Shown: positions 46,430 through 55,426 of the stretch, piece by piece
How positions within the stretch are numbered: the stretch's first letter is position 1
How the letters are laid out: each line of letters opens with the position of its first letter
Assembly (NCBI RefSeq): GCF_030813355.1
Contig: NZ_JAUSUD010000014.1
Location: forward strand, 1 to 64,000
Reading direction: 5' to 3'
DNA length: 64,000 bases
DNA from: Metabacillus malikii
Lineage (GTDB): Bacteria; Bacillota; Bacilli; Bacillales; Bacillaceae
Notes under the pieces: generated by a model
What the model was told of the DNA's origin: nothing
The model's database searches: none
The model's input: only the letters and a program-made list of their open reading frames with translations
Translations under genes and position numbers: made by a program

Positions 46430-47335
46430 TTACTCATAATACATCCATTGGTGAACACCGAATTTTTTATAATTATTTTGTAGGATATACCTAATTCTTT
46501 TTTTTGAATCAATAATCTTACACCACTCATAAATCACATTTGTCGTAACCTTTTCATTTGGAAAAAGAAGTTTGAACTCGTGTACACTTCTCAACACCGC
46601 ATTTATTACCTTTTCTTGAACACCGCAGTTTTGACAGATACATTTTTGTCCGATAGTAATCATATGGAGTGACCCGCAGGCAGTGCATGTAATCCCCTTC
46701 TTCAGTTTGTCATAGTCATAGTTTGGTAAGTTATTAAAAGGAGAATCTTTTAAATGTAAAGAAAGTAATTTGTTTGCGAGTGTGCGATGCTTTTGGTTCA
46801 TTTTTGAGGATTTGGAATCAAGGGTGCTTATAAATCTTTGTAATTGTGTTGGTAAGATAAATGGTTTGTTCAGAGGTGCCTGGTAAAGAGTAAACGTGGG
46901 GTTAATAAAAATAACGTATGCCTTAATGGATAGGTTATATCCAAGGCCTTGTATTAACTGACGTAAAAGCAGTTCACTTTTACTCAATTGGTTTAGTGGG
47001 TTTGTTATTTCAGTTTTTGGTTGTTTGTATAACCTGTCAGATTCATAATAGTAATCTCCTTCATAGTTTTTTATTTCAAACATGTAGATAGTGTCTGATA
47101 GGATGGTTAAAGAATCAATTTGAAATAGTGTGTGATTTTGTTTGAATAGTAAGTCATTTAAGATGATGGATTCTCCTTCAATTGTATTTATCATGGAGTC
47201 AAATAGTGTTTCACCCTCAAATCCTTTACTAATGTTAAGATAATATTGCCTCTCCTTTTCAGATAATTCGCTGCGATTGTTCAATGATTTCAAGATGAGC
47301 AGCTCGGTCGATTCAACGCGTTCCTTGTAAATCAT
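46430..47335 (-). CDS. NERD-domain protein with zinc ribbon
   Basis: A 301-residue protein. Residues about 35-150 form a NERD (nuclease-related) domain with GFEGETLFD, the QIDSL segment and the EIKNYEG motif characteristic of this restriction-endonuclease-like fold. A zinc ribbon (CTACGS and CICQNCG, about 215-240) follows, and a basic helical C-terminal region may bind DNA. Such proteins occur throughout Bacillaceae; the substrate is unknown. Single gene on the minus strand. Confidence 0.85.
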   Translation of the reverse strand: MIYKERVESTELLILKSLNNRSELSEKERQYYLNISKGFEGETLFDSMINTIEGESIILNDLLFKQNHTLFQIDSLTILSDTIYMFEIKNYEGDYYYESDRLYKQPKTEITNPLNQLSKSELLLRQLIQGLGYNLSIKAYVIFINPTFTLYQAPLNKPFILPTQLQRFISTLDSKSSKMNQKHRTLANKLLSLHLKDSPFNNLPNYDYDKLKKGITCTACGSLHMITIGQKCICQNCGVQEKVINAVLRSVHEFKLLFPNEKVTTNVIYEWCKIIDSKKRIRYILQNNYKKFGVHQWMYYE

Positions 47336-47457
47336 CTTCTACTCCTTTCATAATTTTTCCTACAATTCAATTATATTGAATCATGTCGAGTAATCAATCA
47401 TGAAACCTTTTCAAAAATAAAACGTATAAAAATGTAATAGGATTTAGGGGGATATTC

Positions 47458-48396
47458 ATGTTTTCAGAAATTAATGAGCAGCTCATAGAAATTCAAGGTC
47501 ATTTACGGAAAAAGGATAAATATGAGGCACAGTTAGAGGATTATAAAGATGAACTTGAGGCAATTGAACATAGACTAGCTCAATTAGAAAGTAGGTTACA
47601 GTCCGAACAGGAGGATGTAGAAAAGTTAGAACGGTTTAGCCTGACAAACTTATTTGCAACTTTATCTGGAAAAAAGGATGAAAAGCTATCGGTAGAAAAA
47701 CAGGAATATTTAGCTGCTAAGCATAAGTTGGAGGAAGCGAAAAAAACGCGGGTTGAAATTGATGATGCAATGATTCTTATAAGTGAGAAGCTTATTCAAC
47801 TAGAAAATGCGGAGTATCGATACCAACAACTTCTCAAGCAAAAAGAAGAGATGATAAAGACGAGTTCGACTCCATATACTGAGAAGATTTTTGAATTAAG
47901 CTCACTTGAAGGAAGACTTCAAGCATATATAATCGAACTCGATGAAGCAATTAACGCTGGTCAGAATGTGAAAAATTCACTTCAAAAAGCGATTACATCC
48001 CTAGAAAAGGCAGAAAATTGGGGGACGTGGGATATGCTAGGTGGTGGGACAATTACTGGAATGGTCAAGCATCAGCATATTGATGAGGCAGAAAAATCAC
48101 TTCACCAAGCACAGACAAGAATGCGACAATTTCAAAAAGAATTATTGGATGTACAAGAAACTGCACAAATTGAAGTGAATATTTCTGATATGCTCAAATT
48201 TGCCGATTTCTTCTTTGATGGGTTTATCGCAGATTATATGGTGCAAGGAAAAATTAATCGTTCACTAGAGCAAGCGAAACAACAAAATGAGCGGGTTCAT
48301 ACGATTGTTCAAGGTTTAGAAAATCAATATGATGAAAAAAATCGTGAACTTAAGAGAATTCAACAAGAAAAACAACACATTATTGAGAAGTTATAA
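47458..48396 (+). CDS. Coiled-coil protein of unknown function
   Basis: A 312-residue, almost entirely helical protein with heptad-rich Glu/Lys/Leu/Gln stretches at about 1-130 and 250-312. A conserved-looking centre has WGTWDMLGGGTITGMVKHQHID (about 193-214) and FADFFFDGFIADYMVQGKI (about 245-265). No signal peptide or membrane helix. Similar proteins of this design exist in Bacillus and Clostridium without assigned function. GGGGG ribosome binding site precedes the ATG. Divergent from the NERD gene. Confidence 0.75.
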   Translation: MFSEINEQLIEIQGHLRKKDKYEAQLEDYKDELEAIEHRLAQLESRLQSEQEDVEKLERFSLTNLFATLSGKKDEKLSVEKQEYLAAKHKLEEAKKTRVEIDDAMILISEKLIQLENAEYRYQQLLKQKEEMIKTSSTPYTEKIFELSSLEGRLQAYIIELDEAINAGQNVKNSLQKAITSLEKAENWGTWDMLGGGTITGMVKHQHIDEAEKSLHQAQTRMRQFQKELLDVQETAQIEVNISDMLKFADFFFDGFIADYMVQGKINRSLEQAKQQNERVHTIVQGLENQYDEKNRELKRIQQEKQHIIEKL

Positions 48397-48579
48397 TGAA
48401 ATGAAGGGCTGTTCATACCATACTGGGAGTTTGTTATGAGCAGTTTATTTGCTTTTAATTAATATTCGTCTAAACTTAGTTTATATGGTAAACAAACTAA
48501 CTTGATTGTTTACCATTATTGTTTTCAAAAAATGTAACCGGTTTATTCAAAAAAATGGTTGTCAATTACGGAGGTAATT

Positions 48580-49425
48580 ATGAAAAAAGTTGTCGTAACA
48601 GGTGGTAGCGGTCTTTTAGGTCGAGAGGTCATCAATGAATTTTTAGAAAATGGTTATCACGTTGTGAATGCTGATTTAAAACATCCAAATGATGCCTTAT
48701 GTGAGACAGTGATAACTGATTTAACAAATTTAGGTGAAGTTTATGGTGTATTAGCGGGTGCTGATGCTGTTGTACATTTAGCCGCAATACCGGTCGCATA
48801 CTCACATCCGAATGAAGTAACATTCAAAAATAATGTAATGTCTACTTACAATATTTTAGAAGCAGCAGGCACTTTAGGAATTAAGAAAGCCGTCATTTCA
48901 TCTAGTGAGTCATCATATGGAATATGCTTTGCAAAGCGACCAATCGTTCCGCAATATGTGCCAATTGATGAAGAACATCCACAATTACCAGAAGAAAGCT
49001 ATGGTTTATCTAAAATCGTCAATGAAAAGACAGCCGATATGATCCATCATCGAACAGGGATGCAAGTTGTTTCTCTACGACTTGGCAATGTGGTAACACC
49101 CGAGATGTATAAAAACTTCCCAAGATTCATCCATAATCCTGAAGAAAGAAAAACGATTTTATGGAGCTATATCGATGCAAGGGATGCAGCAACGGCTTAT
49201 CGTCTTGCGGTCGAGACTGACGGACTTGGTTCAGTCGCTTTAAATATCGGAGCAGATGATACGAGTATGGATATTGAAAGTAAACAATTAATGGAAACAG
49301 TTTATCCAACCGTAAAAGAGTTTCGTAAGGAAATAACAGGTTTTGATGCTCTCTTAAACAATGAAAAAGCTAAACAATTATTAAAGTGGCAGCCGGTTCA
49401 TAAATGGAGAGAATATGTAAAATAA
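48580..49425 (+). CDS. NAD(P)-dependent extended SDR (epimerase/dehydratase-like)
   Basis: A 281-residue oxidoreductase with the Rossmann motif TGGSGLLGR (residues 7-15), catalytic SSSESSYG and YGLSK (Tyr-Lys pair), and LRLGNVV. It resembles uronate dehydrogenases and sugar-nucleotide epimerases; the substrate is not clear. GGAGG sits before ATG 48580, so the frame from TTG 48559 is trimmed. Monocistronic with a strong terminator. Confidence 0.87.
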   Translation: MKKVVVTGGSGLLGREVINEFLENGYHVVNADLKHPNDALCETVITDLTNLGEVYGVLAGADAVVHLAAIPVAYSHPNEVTFKNNVMSTYNILEAAGTLGIKKAVISSSESSYGICFAKRPIVPQYVPIDEEHPQLPEESYGLSKIVNEKTADMIHHRTGMQVVSLRLGNVVTPEMYKNFPRFIHNPEERKTILWSYIDARDAATAYRLAVETDGLGSVALNIGADDTSMDIESKQLMETVYPTVKEFRKEITGFDALLNNEKAKQLLKWQPVHKWREYVK

Positions 49426-49436
49426 GTAGAACGTAT

Positions 49437-49470
49437 AGGACAGAAGGAGAAAGCTCCTTCTGTCCTATTT
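49437..49470 (+). terminator. Terminator after the SDR gene
   Basis: Perfect 13-bp stem AGGACAGAAGGAG / CTCCTTCTGTCCT around AAAG, followed by ATTT. Confidence 0.95.
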
Positions 49471-49772
49471 ACTGTTTCTTATTCTAATAAGCAATAATTC
49501 AATAGGCTTTACCATTAAGCACTTACTTTCGTTATAATTGCTTCAATATATAAATGTCATTTGCGATAGTTTGATTAAAATCGGCCAATATTATCGATAA
49601 AGCGGGTACCCATCGACAGGAGAGTGCAGCTTTCCAATACTGGTTTCTAAATCTATAACAGTTGCTACTAGGGTAGCAATGTAGAGCTTCTCAAGTATTC
49701 CTCTTACACACTTGTTTTCCACTTTGAGATTTCACCCATAATATGGGGAAAATAAATGCGCATCTTCATTGA
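49471..49772. other. Non-coding spacer
   Basis: About 300 bp with no gene. A slightly GC-richer patch at about 49605-49690 (GGGTACCCATCGACAGGAGA) does not match the other repeats in this window. Confidence 0.4.
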
Positions 49773-49825
49773 CTATTTCATGATAGAAGTATAAAGTTCA
49801 AGTATAAACTGTTCGTTAGTGAACA
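49773..49825 (+). promoter_or_regulatory. Promoter and MarR-type operator
   Basis: TTGACT, a 17-nt spacer and TAAAGT form a promoter-like pair around 49775-49803. Directly downstream TGTTCGTTAGTGAACA (49810-49825) has TGTTC/GAACA inverted arms, the shape of a MarR-family operator, located just ahead of the MarR gene. Confidence 0.6.
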
Positions 49826-49830
49826 ATTAG

Positions 49831-50313
49831 ATGGTGAGGATGGTGAATCAACAGATGGATTATGATAATCCTGTCATGATACGCTCTGTCGCATTATTAC
49901 GGTCGTTTTATGATGTGCATAAAAATATGATGCGATTAGTTCAAAATACAGCATTAGAAAATGGATTAACCGTTCCGCAGTATATTTCATTAATAACTAT
50001 TTCAATGCAAAAGGAAATGACACAGAAGAAAGTTGGGGAGGAAACATTTCTGCCAAAAAGTACGTTAAGTCAAGCAGTCAATGATTTAGTCCAATTAGGT
50101 TTATTAACTCGTCAGCAAGTTGAAGGGAATCGTCGGGAAATGCTGTTGATGATTACAGAAAAGGGGAGTAGGTTATTAAACGATATTCACCTACAAGCAG
50201 GAGGTGTTCAGGAAGCATTTCAACATGCAACCGAATCTTTGTCAGATCAACAATACACTGAATTAATTCAATTACATCAACAAATTGCAGAATACTTAGA
50301 AATCAAAGACTAA
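49831..50313 (+). CDS. MarR-family transcriptional regulator
   Basis: A 160-residue (or slightly shorter) winged-helix repressor. The DNA-binding region is TQKKVGEETFLPKSTLSQAVNDLVQLGLLTRQ and the wing EGNRREMLLMITEKG. It most likely represses itself and the two ABC exporter genes downstream via the TGTTC-GAACA palindrome, and is released by a toxic ligand. Candidate starts at 49831, 49840 and 49855 are all possible; the true one is uncertain. Confidence 0.9.
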   Translation: MVRMVNQQMDYDNPVMIRSVALLRSFYDVHKNMMRLVQNTALENGLTVPQYISLITISMQKEMTQKKVGEETFLPKSTLSQAVNDLVQLGLLTRQQVEGNRREMLLMITEKGSRLLNDIHLQAGGVQEAFQHATESLSDQQYTELIQLHQQIAEYLEIKD

Positions 50314-50332
50314 TCATAAGGGGGTACAAAAG

Positions 50333-52057
50333 TTGATTAAACTATTAAAAGAGTTGAAGTTTTATAAATGGATGATTATAGCGATTTTTGCTCTTATTTT
50401 TTTGCAATCGATGGCAGAGCTTTTTTTACCGACCTTAATGGCTGATATCGTTGATAAAGGTGTAGTTTTAGGTGATACACCATTTATTTGGAGAACCGGT
50501 GGGATCATGCTTTTAGTCTCTGCACTTGGTGCCATTGCTTCAGTTATTGCTAGTTACTACTCTGCTAGAGCTGCAATGGGATTAGGGAGAGATATCCGAA
50601 AGAAAGTCTTTTATCATGTTGATAAATTTAGCCTCCAAGAATTTGATGAAGTCGGGACTGCATCACTCATTACGAGAACGACGAATGATATTACTCAAGT
50701 TCAGCAAGTTGTGATTATGATGCTGCGGATGGTCATTAGTGCCCCGATTATGTTAGTCGGCGGGATTATTATGGCGGTGTCAAAGGATGCAAAATTATCA
50801 TTAGTTATTTTAGTGACAATGCCTGTTTTAGTTGGTGCAATTTTACTTATCTTTAAAAAAGGGATGCCGCTATTCCAAACAGTACAGAAACGGTTGGATA
50901 AGTTAAACTTAGTGTTTCGGGAAAATTTAACAGGGATTCGGGTCATCCGTGCCTTTAATCGCGAAACAAGTGAAAAGGTGCGTTTAAAACAAGCAAACAA
51001 GGAATTAACAGATGTATCTATTAAGGTAAACAAAGTGATGGCTTTTATGATGCCGGTTATGATGCTAGTCATGAATTTGACTGTTGTTGCAATTATTTGG
51101 TTCGGTGGATTACGAATTGATAATGGTGCAATGCAAATTGGTGATTTAATGGCATTTATCCAATATGTCATGCAAATCATGTTCGCATTAGTCATGGCGT
51201 CGATGATGTTTGTGATGATTCCAAGAGCTGCCGTTTCAGCGAAAAGGATTAATGAAGTGTTAGAAATGACACCATCTTTTAAAGATGAAGGGACGAAGCA
51301 AGCAAATATTGAACATGGCACATTAGAATTTGACAATGTTACATTTAGTTACCCAGGAGCAGAAGAGCCTGCATTAACAAATATTTCATTCCGTGCAAAC
51401 AAAGGTGAGATAACTGCAATCATAGGTGGAACAGGATCTGGAAAATCAACGTTAGTGAACCTTGTACCACGTTTTTATGAAGTGTCCAGCGGTATGATTC
51501 GTGTCAACGGAGTAGACATTCGCGAAGTTCCACAAGAAGAGCTTCGTTCTAAAATTGGTTTCGTTCCACAGAAAGCAATGCTTTTTACTGGGACTATAGC
51601 AGATAACATCCGTTTGGGTAAGGAAGATGCTACAGATGAGGAAATTGCACATGCTGCCAAAATCGCTCAAGCTGAAGATTTTATTTCAAAAATGGCAGAA
51701 GGGTATCAATCGGAAATTGAACAAGGCGGTTCGAACCTTTCAGGTGGGCAAAAACAGAGGCTTTCAATTGCAAGGGCTCTTGTTCGCAAGCCAGATCTTT
51801 ATATATTTGACGATAGCTTTTCAGCATTAGATTTTAAAACAGACGCTAGACTTCGTGCTGCCTTAAAGGACGAAACAAAGGATGCTACGGTGCTTTTAGT
51901 TGCTCAACGTGTTAGTACTGTAGTTGATGCTGACCGTATTATCGTATTAGATCATGGTCAGATAGCAGGAATTGGGACTCATGAAGAGTTACTGGAAATG
52001 AATGATGTTTACAAGGAAATCGTTGAATCTCAGCTAACAGAGGAGGAAATTGCATGA
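50333..52057 (+). CDS. Heterodimeric ABC exporter subunit 1 (degenerate site; YfiB/BmrC-like)
   Basis: A 574-residue half-transporter: six helices (residues about 1-310) then an ATPase domain with GGTGSGKST, LSGGQKQRLS and Walker B LYIFDDSFSALD. Asp replaces the catalytic Glu after Walker B, so its site is degenerate, as in asymmetric exporters such as BmrCD and TM287/288. TTG start with AAGGGGG upstream. The stop overlaps the next start (ATGA), giving a tightly coupled pair. Confidence 0.92.
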   Translation: MIKLLKELKFYKWMIIAIFALIFLQSMAELFLPTLMADIVDKGVVLGDTPFIWRTGGIMLLVSALGAIASVIASYYSARAAMGLGRDIRKKVFYHVDKFSLQEFDEVGTASLITRTTNDITQVQQVVIMMLRMVISAPIMLVGGIIMAVSKDAKLSLVILVTMPVLVGAILLIFKKGMPLFQTVQKRLDKLNLVFRENLTGIRVIRAFNRETSEKVRLKQANKELTDVSIKVNKVMAFMMPVMMLVMNLTVVAIIWFGGLRIDNGAMQIGDLMAFIQYVMQIMFALVMASMMFVMIPRAAVSAKRINEVLEMTPSFKDEGTKQANIEHGTLEFDNVTFSYPGAEEPALTNISFRANKGEITAIIGGTGSGKSTLVNLVPRFYEVSSGMIRVNGVDIREVPQEELRSKIGFVPQKAMLFTGTIADNIRLGKEDATDEEIAHAAKIAQAEDFISKMAEGYQSEIEQGGSNLSGGQKQRLSIARALVRKPDLYIFDDSFSALDFKTDARLRAALKDETKDATVLLVAQRVSTVVDADRIIVLDHGQIAGIGTHEELLEMNDVYKEIVESQLTEEEIA

Positions 52058-53919
52058 GTAAGCATAACAATTCTCACGGCAGTCGTCCTCCGGGTCATGG
52101 GCACGGTCACGGTGGTGGTCCGATGGCGATGATGGGGCAAAAGCCAAAAAACTTCAAAGCCACTTTAAAACGTTTGTTAGGTTATTTAAAACCTCGTCGT
52201 AATACGTTAATCGCGGTGTTTATTGCGGCAATTTTAAGTACCGTTTTTATGATTGTTGGTCCTAAAATAATGGGAAATGCGATTACAGTACTTTTTGAAG
52301 GAGCCTACGGTAAGCTGCAAGGTGTACCAGATGCAAAAATTGACTTTGAGAAAATAGGTCAAATACTCCTTACACTTGCTGGTCTGTATGTAATAAGTAG
52401 TTTATTTAGCTACTTGCAACAATATTTGATGTCTTCTGTTGCACAGAATACTGTTTATGACTTAAGGGAAGATGTAAATGAAAAGCTTGAGAAATTGCCA
52501 TTAAAATATTTTGATGGAAGATCGAATGGTGAAACACTCAGTCGTGTCACCAATGATATCGATACAATCGGCAGTACACTTCAGCAGAGTTTAACACAAT
52601 TTATTACATCAATCGTGACGATCGTTGGTATTATCATTATGATGCTGTTTATTAGTCCTCTATTGACATTAATTACAGTTCTCAGTCTGCCTATTTCACT
52701 CTTTGCGATTCAGCCAATATTAGCCCGTTCGCAAAAGTACTTTGCTGACCAGCAAAAAACACTAGGTGATTTGAACGGGCATATTGAGGAAATGTATACA
52801 GGGCATCAAGTTGTCAAAGCGTTTGGTTATGAGAAAAAAGCAGGAGAAATGTTTGATGAAGTTAACGAGAAATTATATGAATCCGGTAGTAAAGCACAAT
52901 TTATATCAGGAATTATCATGCCAATTATGTTCTTCATCGGAAATCTTAGCTATGTCGTCATAAGTGTCGTCGGCGGAATACTCGTTACGCAACGAGCAAT
53001 TACAATCGGAGATATCCAAGCGTTTATCACGTATTCAAAGCAATTTACTCAGCCAATTACACAAACAGCAAATATTGCAAACATTATACAATCAACAGTT
53101 GCTGCAGCAGAACGAGTATTTGAATTGCTTGATGAGGAAGAGGAACAAAAGGAAGTGAATGTAGCAAGCTTACAAAGAGCGAAAGGGTCAGTTGAATTTG
53201 AACATGTCGATTTTGGTTATGGTGAGGACCTACTCATTAAAGATATGAATATCCAAGTATCCCCAGGCCAAACTGTTGCGATTGTCGGACCAACAGGCGC
53301 TGGAAAAACAACGTTAATTAACCTTTTAATGCGCTTTTATGAGTTAAATGGCGGAAAGATTAAAATTGATGGTCTAGACACAAGAGAAATGTCACGTTCT
53401 GACTTAAGGAAAAGTTTCGGAATGGTACTACAAGATACATGGTTGTTCAACGGGACAATAAAAGAAAACTTAGCATATGGAAAAGAAGACGCAAAAGATG
53501 AGGAAATCTTTGAAGCCGCACGGATTGCCCATGCCGATCACTTCATCAGAACGTTACCTGACGGATATGAGACAGTCCTAAATGAAGAGGCGTCCAATAT
53601 TTCACAAGGTCAAAAACAATTATTAACAATTGCTAGAGCTGTTCTAGCTAATCCGCCAATTATGATTTTGGATGAAGCAACATCAAGTGTTGATACGAGA
53701 ACAGAGGTCTTTATCCAGCAAGCAATGAACCGCTTATTAGAAGGTAGAACGAGCTTCGTTATTGCACACCGACTCTCGACAATCCGTGATGCTGACCTCA
53801 TCCTCGTTATGGACCAAGGCAGTGTTATCGAGCAAGGCACACATGAGCAATTACTCGAACAAAATGGTTTCTATGCTGACTTATACAATAGTCAATTTTC
53901 AGAGCAAGCAGTTGGATAA
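52054..53919 (+). CDS. Heterodimeric ABC exporter subunit 2 (catalytic; YfiC/BmrD-like), His-rich N-terminus
   Basis: A 621-residue partner with six helices and an ATPase domain: GPTGAGKTT, signature ISQGQKQLL and canonical Walker B IMILDEATSSVD with the catalytic Glu. The N-terminal ~30 residues before the first helix are rich in His, Gly and Pro (GSRPPGHGHGHGGGP). The pair is expected to pump drugs, lipids or peptides outward under MarR control. Followed by a terminator. Confidence 0.93.
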   Translation: MSKHNNSHGSRPPGHGHGHGGGPMAMMGQKPKNFKATLKRLLGYLKPRRNTLIAVFIAAILSTVFMIVGPKIMGNAITVLFEGAYGKLQGVPDAKIDFEKIGQILLTLAGLYVISSLFSYLQQYLMSSVAQNTVYDLREDVNEKLEKLPLKYFDGRSNGETLSRVTNDIDTIGSTLQQSLTQFITSIVTIVGIIIMMLFISPLLTLITVLSLPISLFAIQPILARSQKYFADQQKTLGDLNGHIEEMYTGHQVVKAFGYEKKAGEMFDEVNEKLYESGSKAQFISGIIMPIMFFIGNLSYVVISVVGGILVTQRAITIGDIQAFITYSKQFTQPITQTANIANIIQSTVAAAERVFELLDEEEEQKEVNVASLQRAKGSVEFEHVDFGYGEDLLIKDMNIQVSPGQTVAIVGPTGAGKTTLINLLMRFYELNGGKIKIDGLDTREMSRSDLRKSFGMVLQDTWLFNGTIKENLAYGKEDAKDEEIFEAARIAHADHFIRTLPDGYETVLNEEASNISQGQKQLLTIARAVLANPPIMILDEATSSVDTRTEVFIQQAMNRLLEGRTSFVIAHRLSTIRDADLILVMDQGSVIEQGTHEQLLEQNGFYADLYNSQFSEQAVG

Positions 53920-53924
53920 TATTC

Positions 53925-53957
53925 GAAAGCTATCTTTTTAGGTAGCTTTCTTTTTTA
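53925..53957 (+). terminator. Terminator of the MarR-ABC operon
   Basis: GAAAGCTATC / GGTAGCTTTC with a TTTTTA loop and a following T tract. Confidence 0.92.
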
Positions 53958-54113
53958 GTACAGTTTAACTGCTATTATCACTCCTTAAGGTAGCTGCTGT
54001 ACATCATGTGGGCTCTTAAGCTAGAAGATGATGAGAATCTGAGTTATATCTGTATCAAAAATTAGATAGAAATAGACCTTTCAATTGCTCGTTAATATGC
54101 ATAGATTAAAAAA

Positions 54114-54401
54114 CTACTTCCAACCACGATATTTATCATACTCTTCTCCTGGTTTCAAAAAATGGAACCCTTTCACCTTAATAAAAATGAAATGACTAAC
54201 TAAACCGACTAGTGGCAAGCCTATAATCCAAATCCAAGTCCAAAATACTCCTATAAACAGATTGCTAATGATTGTTAATCCAATATATCCGCAATATCTT
54301 AATGCAAGCACATACCAAGGATCCTTCCTGACGAATTGATAAAACATGAGCCTGCCAATTAAGAGAACACAGGCAGATACAATTATTTGAACATAAAGCA
54401 T
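54114..54401 (-). CDS. Small membrane protein of unknown function (95 aa)
   Basis: Two or three hydrophobic helices (about 3-22, 35-52, 55-78) with a Trp-rich turn (GVFWTWIWIIGLP) and a polar C-terminus. No family recognised. ATG 54401 is preceded by GAAGGTG; a GTG 15 nt upstream overlaps the ribosome binding site. Transcribed alone on the minus strand. Confidence 0.65.
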   Translation of the reverse strand: MLYVQIIVSACVLLIGRLMFYQFVRKDPWYVLALRYCGYIGLTIISNLFIGVFWTWIWIIGLPLVGLVSHFIFIKVKGFHFLKPGEEYDKYRGWK

Positions 54402-54591
54402 TGTAGTCACCTTCACCTTCCTATTTTAAGAGTTGCCTTAACTACAAAAAGTTTACTTTATACAAATTAATTGTAATATATTTACTCTTGGCGTTCAAGA
54501 TGAAAGATTGCATTTTGTTTTTGTTGGGTGACTTAATAATGTGAACAGTAATAAGGGTGGGAATATAGCTATAATTCGAGGCAATAGTAAA

Positions 54592-54697
54592 GAGGTTGAC
54601 TCAAATTTTTCAGTTATATCCGTTGCTACACACTGATGATAGAGAGGATTCTTTATCATACATTGTGTTTACGGGGAGATATTTTTGAGTCAACCTC
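54592..54697. repeat. 106-bp foldback with 14-bp perfect terminal arms
   Basis: GAGGTTGACTCAAA (54592-54605) is exactly complementary to TTTGAGTCAACCTC (54684-54697). Inner sequences ACAC...GTGT and TGATGATAGA/TTTATCAT extend the fold. The outer arm resembles that of the hairpin after yfkH (15994-16081). It may terminate the DUF4023 transcript or be a miniature mobile element. Confidence 0.75.
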
Positions 54698-54714
54698 ATT
54701 TTTGTTCATGCAAA

Positions 54715-54849
54715 TTATTTATTTGTACTATGTTGTTTATTAGGAAGCTTTCGGTTTGCTTGTGCTTTACCTTGGCGCTTTTCATTTTGCTCAGCTTTTC
54801 TTTGTCTTTCATGTAGCTCTTCTACGAATTCATGTGTATTATCCATCAT
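54715..54849 (-). CDS. DUF4023 family small protein (44 aa)
   Basis: A 44-codon ORF whose product (MDNTHEFVEELHERQRK..., ending RKLPNKQHSTNK) matches the DUF4023 family of very small, Gln/Lys-rich Bacillus proteins. Function unknown. AGGAGGGTT lies just upstream of paired ATG codons (54849, 54846); the second gives the family-typical MDNTHEFV start. Confidence 0.88.
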   Translation of the reverse strand: MMDNTHEFVEELHERQRKAEQNEKRQGKAQANRKLPNKQHSTNK

Positions 54850-54961
54850 AACCCTCCTCGTACTTTTTCTCATTGTTAAGTTTTCCTATGGTCAATTTTT
54901 AATACAGAAATGTAAATGGTAATTAATTTTGGCTCTTTTCTAAAAGATTGTCGCTTTTTGC

Positions 54962-55296
54962 ACTAACCTTTTTAAGGGTTTGTTGGAGCTGACCTGAGAG
55001 ACTCCTGCGGGATGCGTGGAGAGGTGAGACGTGAGCAGGCGTTTACGCTGAAGAGAACGAAAATCGTAGGCGGCTTGCCCATCGACGTACAAACTGGGGG
55101 GCATCGACTAACACCAAAGGAATCACGATGAGCCGAATGGCGAATCGATGATGACTTATCGTAGGGAGGTGACCTGAAGTTTGATAAAGGGTAGCCGCAA
55201 GGAGCTATGAGGCTCACCACCCACCCCGCTACCCGTGAGTACTGCAAGAGGAGACAAACCCTAAACGACAACTCAGTTAAAAGCAACAATGTTTAC
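54962..55296. repeat. GC-richer dispersed Bacillus repeat (decayed)
   Basis: About 330 bp, visibly richer in G+C than its surroundings, with segments such as GAGAGACTCCTGCGGGATGC and GGTGAGAC typical of dispersed non-coding repeats in Bacillaceae (recognised from memory). A 105-codon minus-strand frame inside is repeat-derived and not a gene. Its right end (GAGGAGACAAACCCTAAACG, then ACGACAACTCAG and AAAAGCAAC) recurs at 16667, 33488 and weakly at 60640. Confidence 0.75.
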
Positions 55297-55426
55297 GAAA
55301 ACAGCCATACTTTTATTTCTTCAAGTGTGAAACACCACCAATGTAGGCAAAGTGTTTTTAGAATGTACGTTATTTTATTACGACATTTTTTATGTCATAA
55401 TTTGCATATGAAGAGGAGTGAACTAG

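Noticed and set aside
54972-55289. 105-codon minus-strand frame as a gene
   Set aside because: It lies entirely within the GC-richer dispersed repeat, has no ribosome binding site, and its Arg/Ser/Pro composition is typical of translated repeat DNA.
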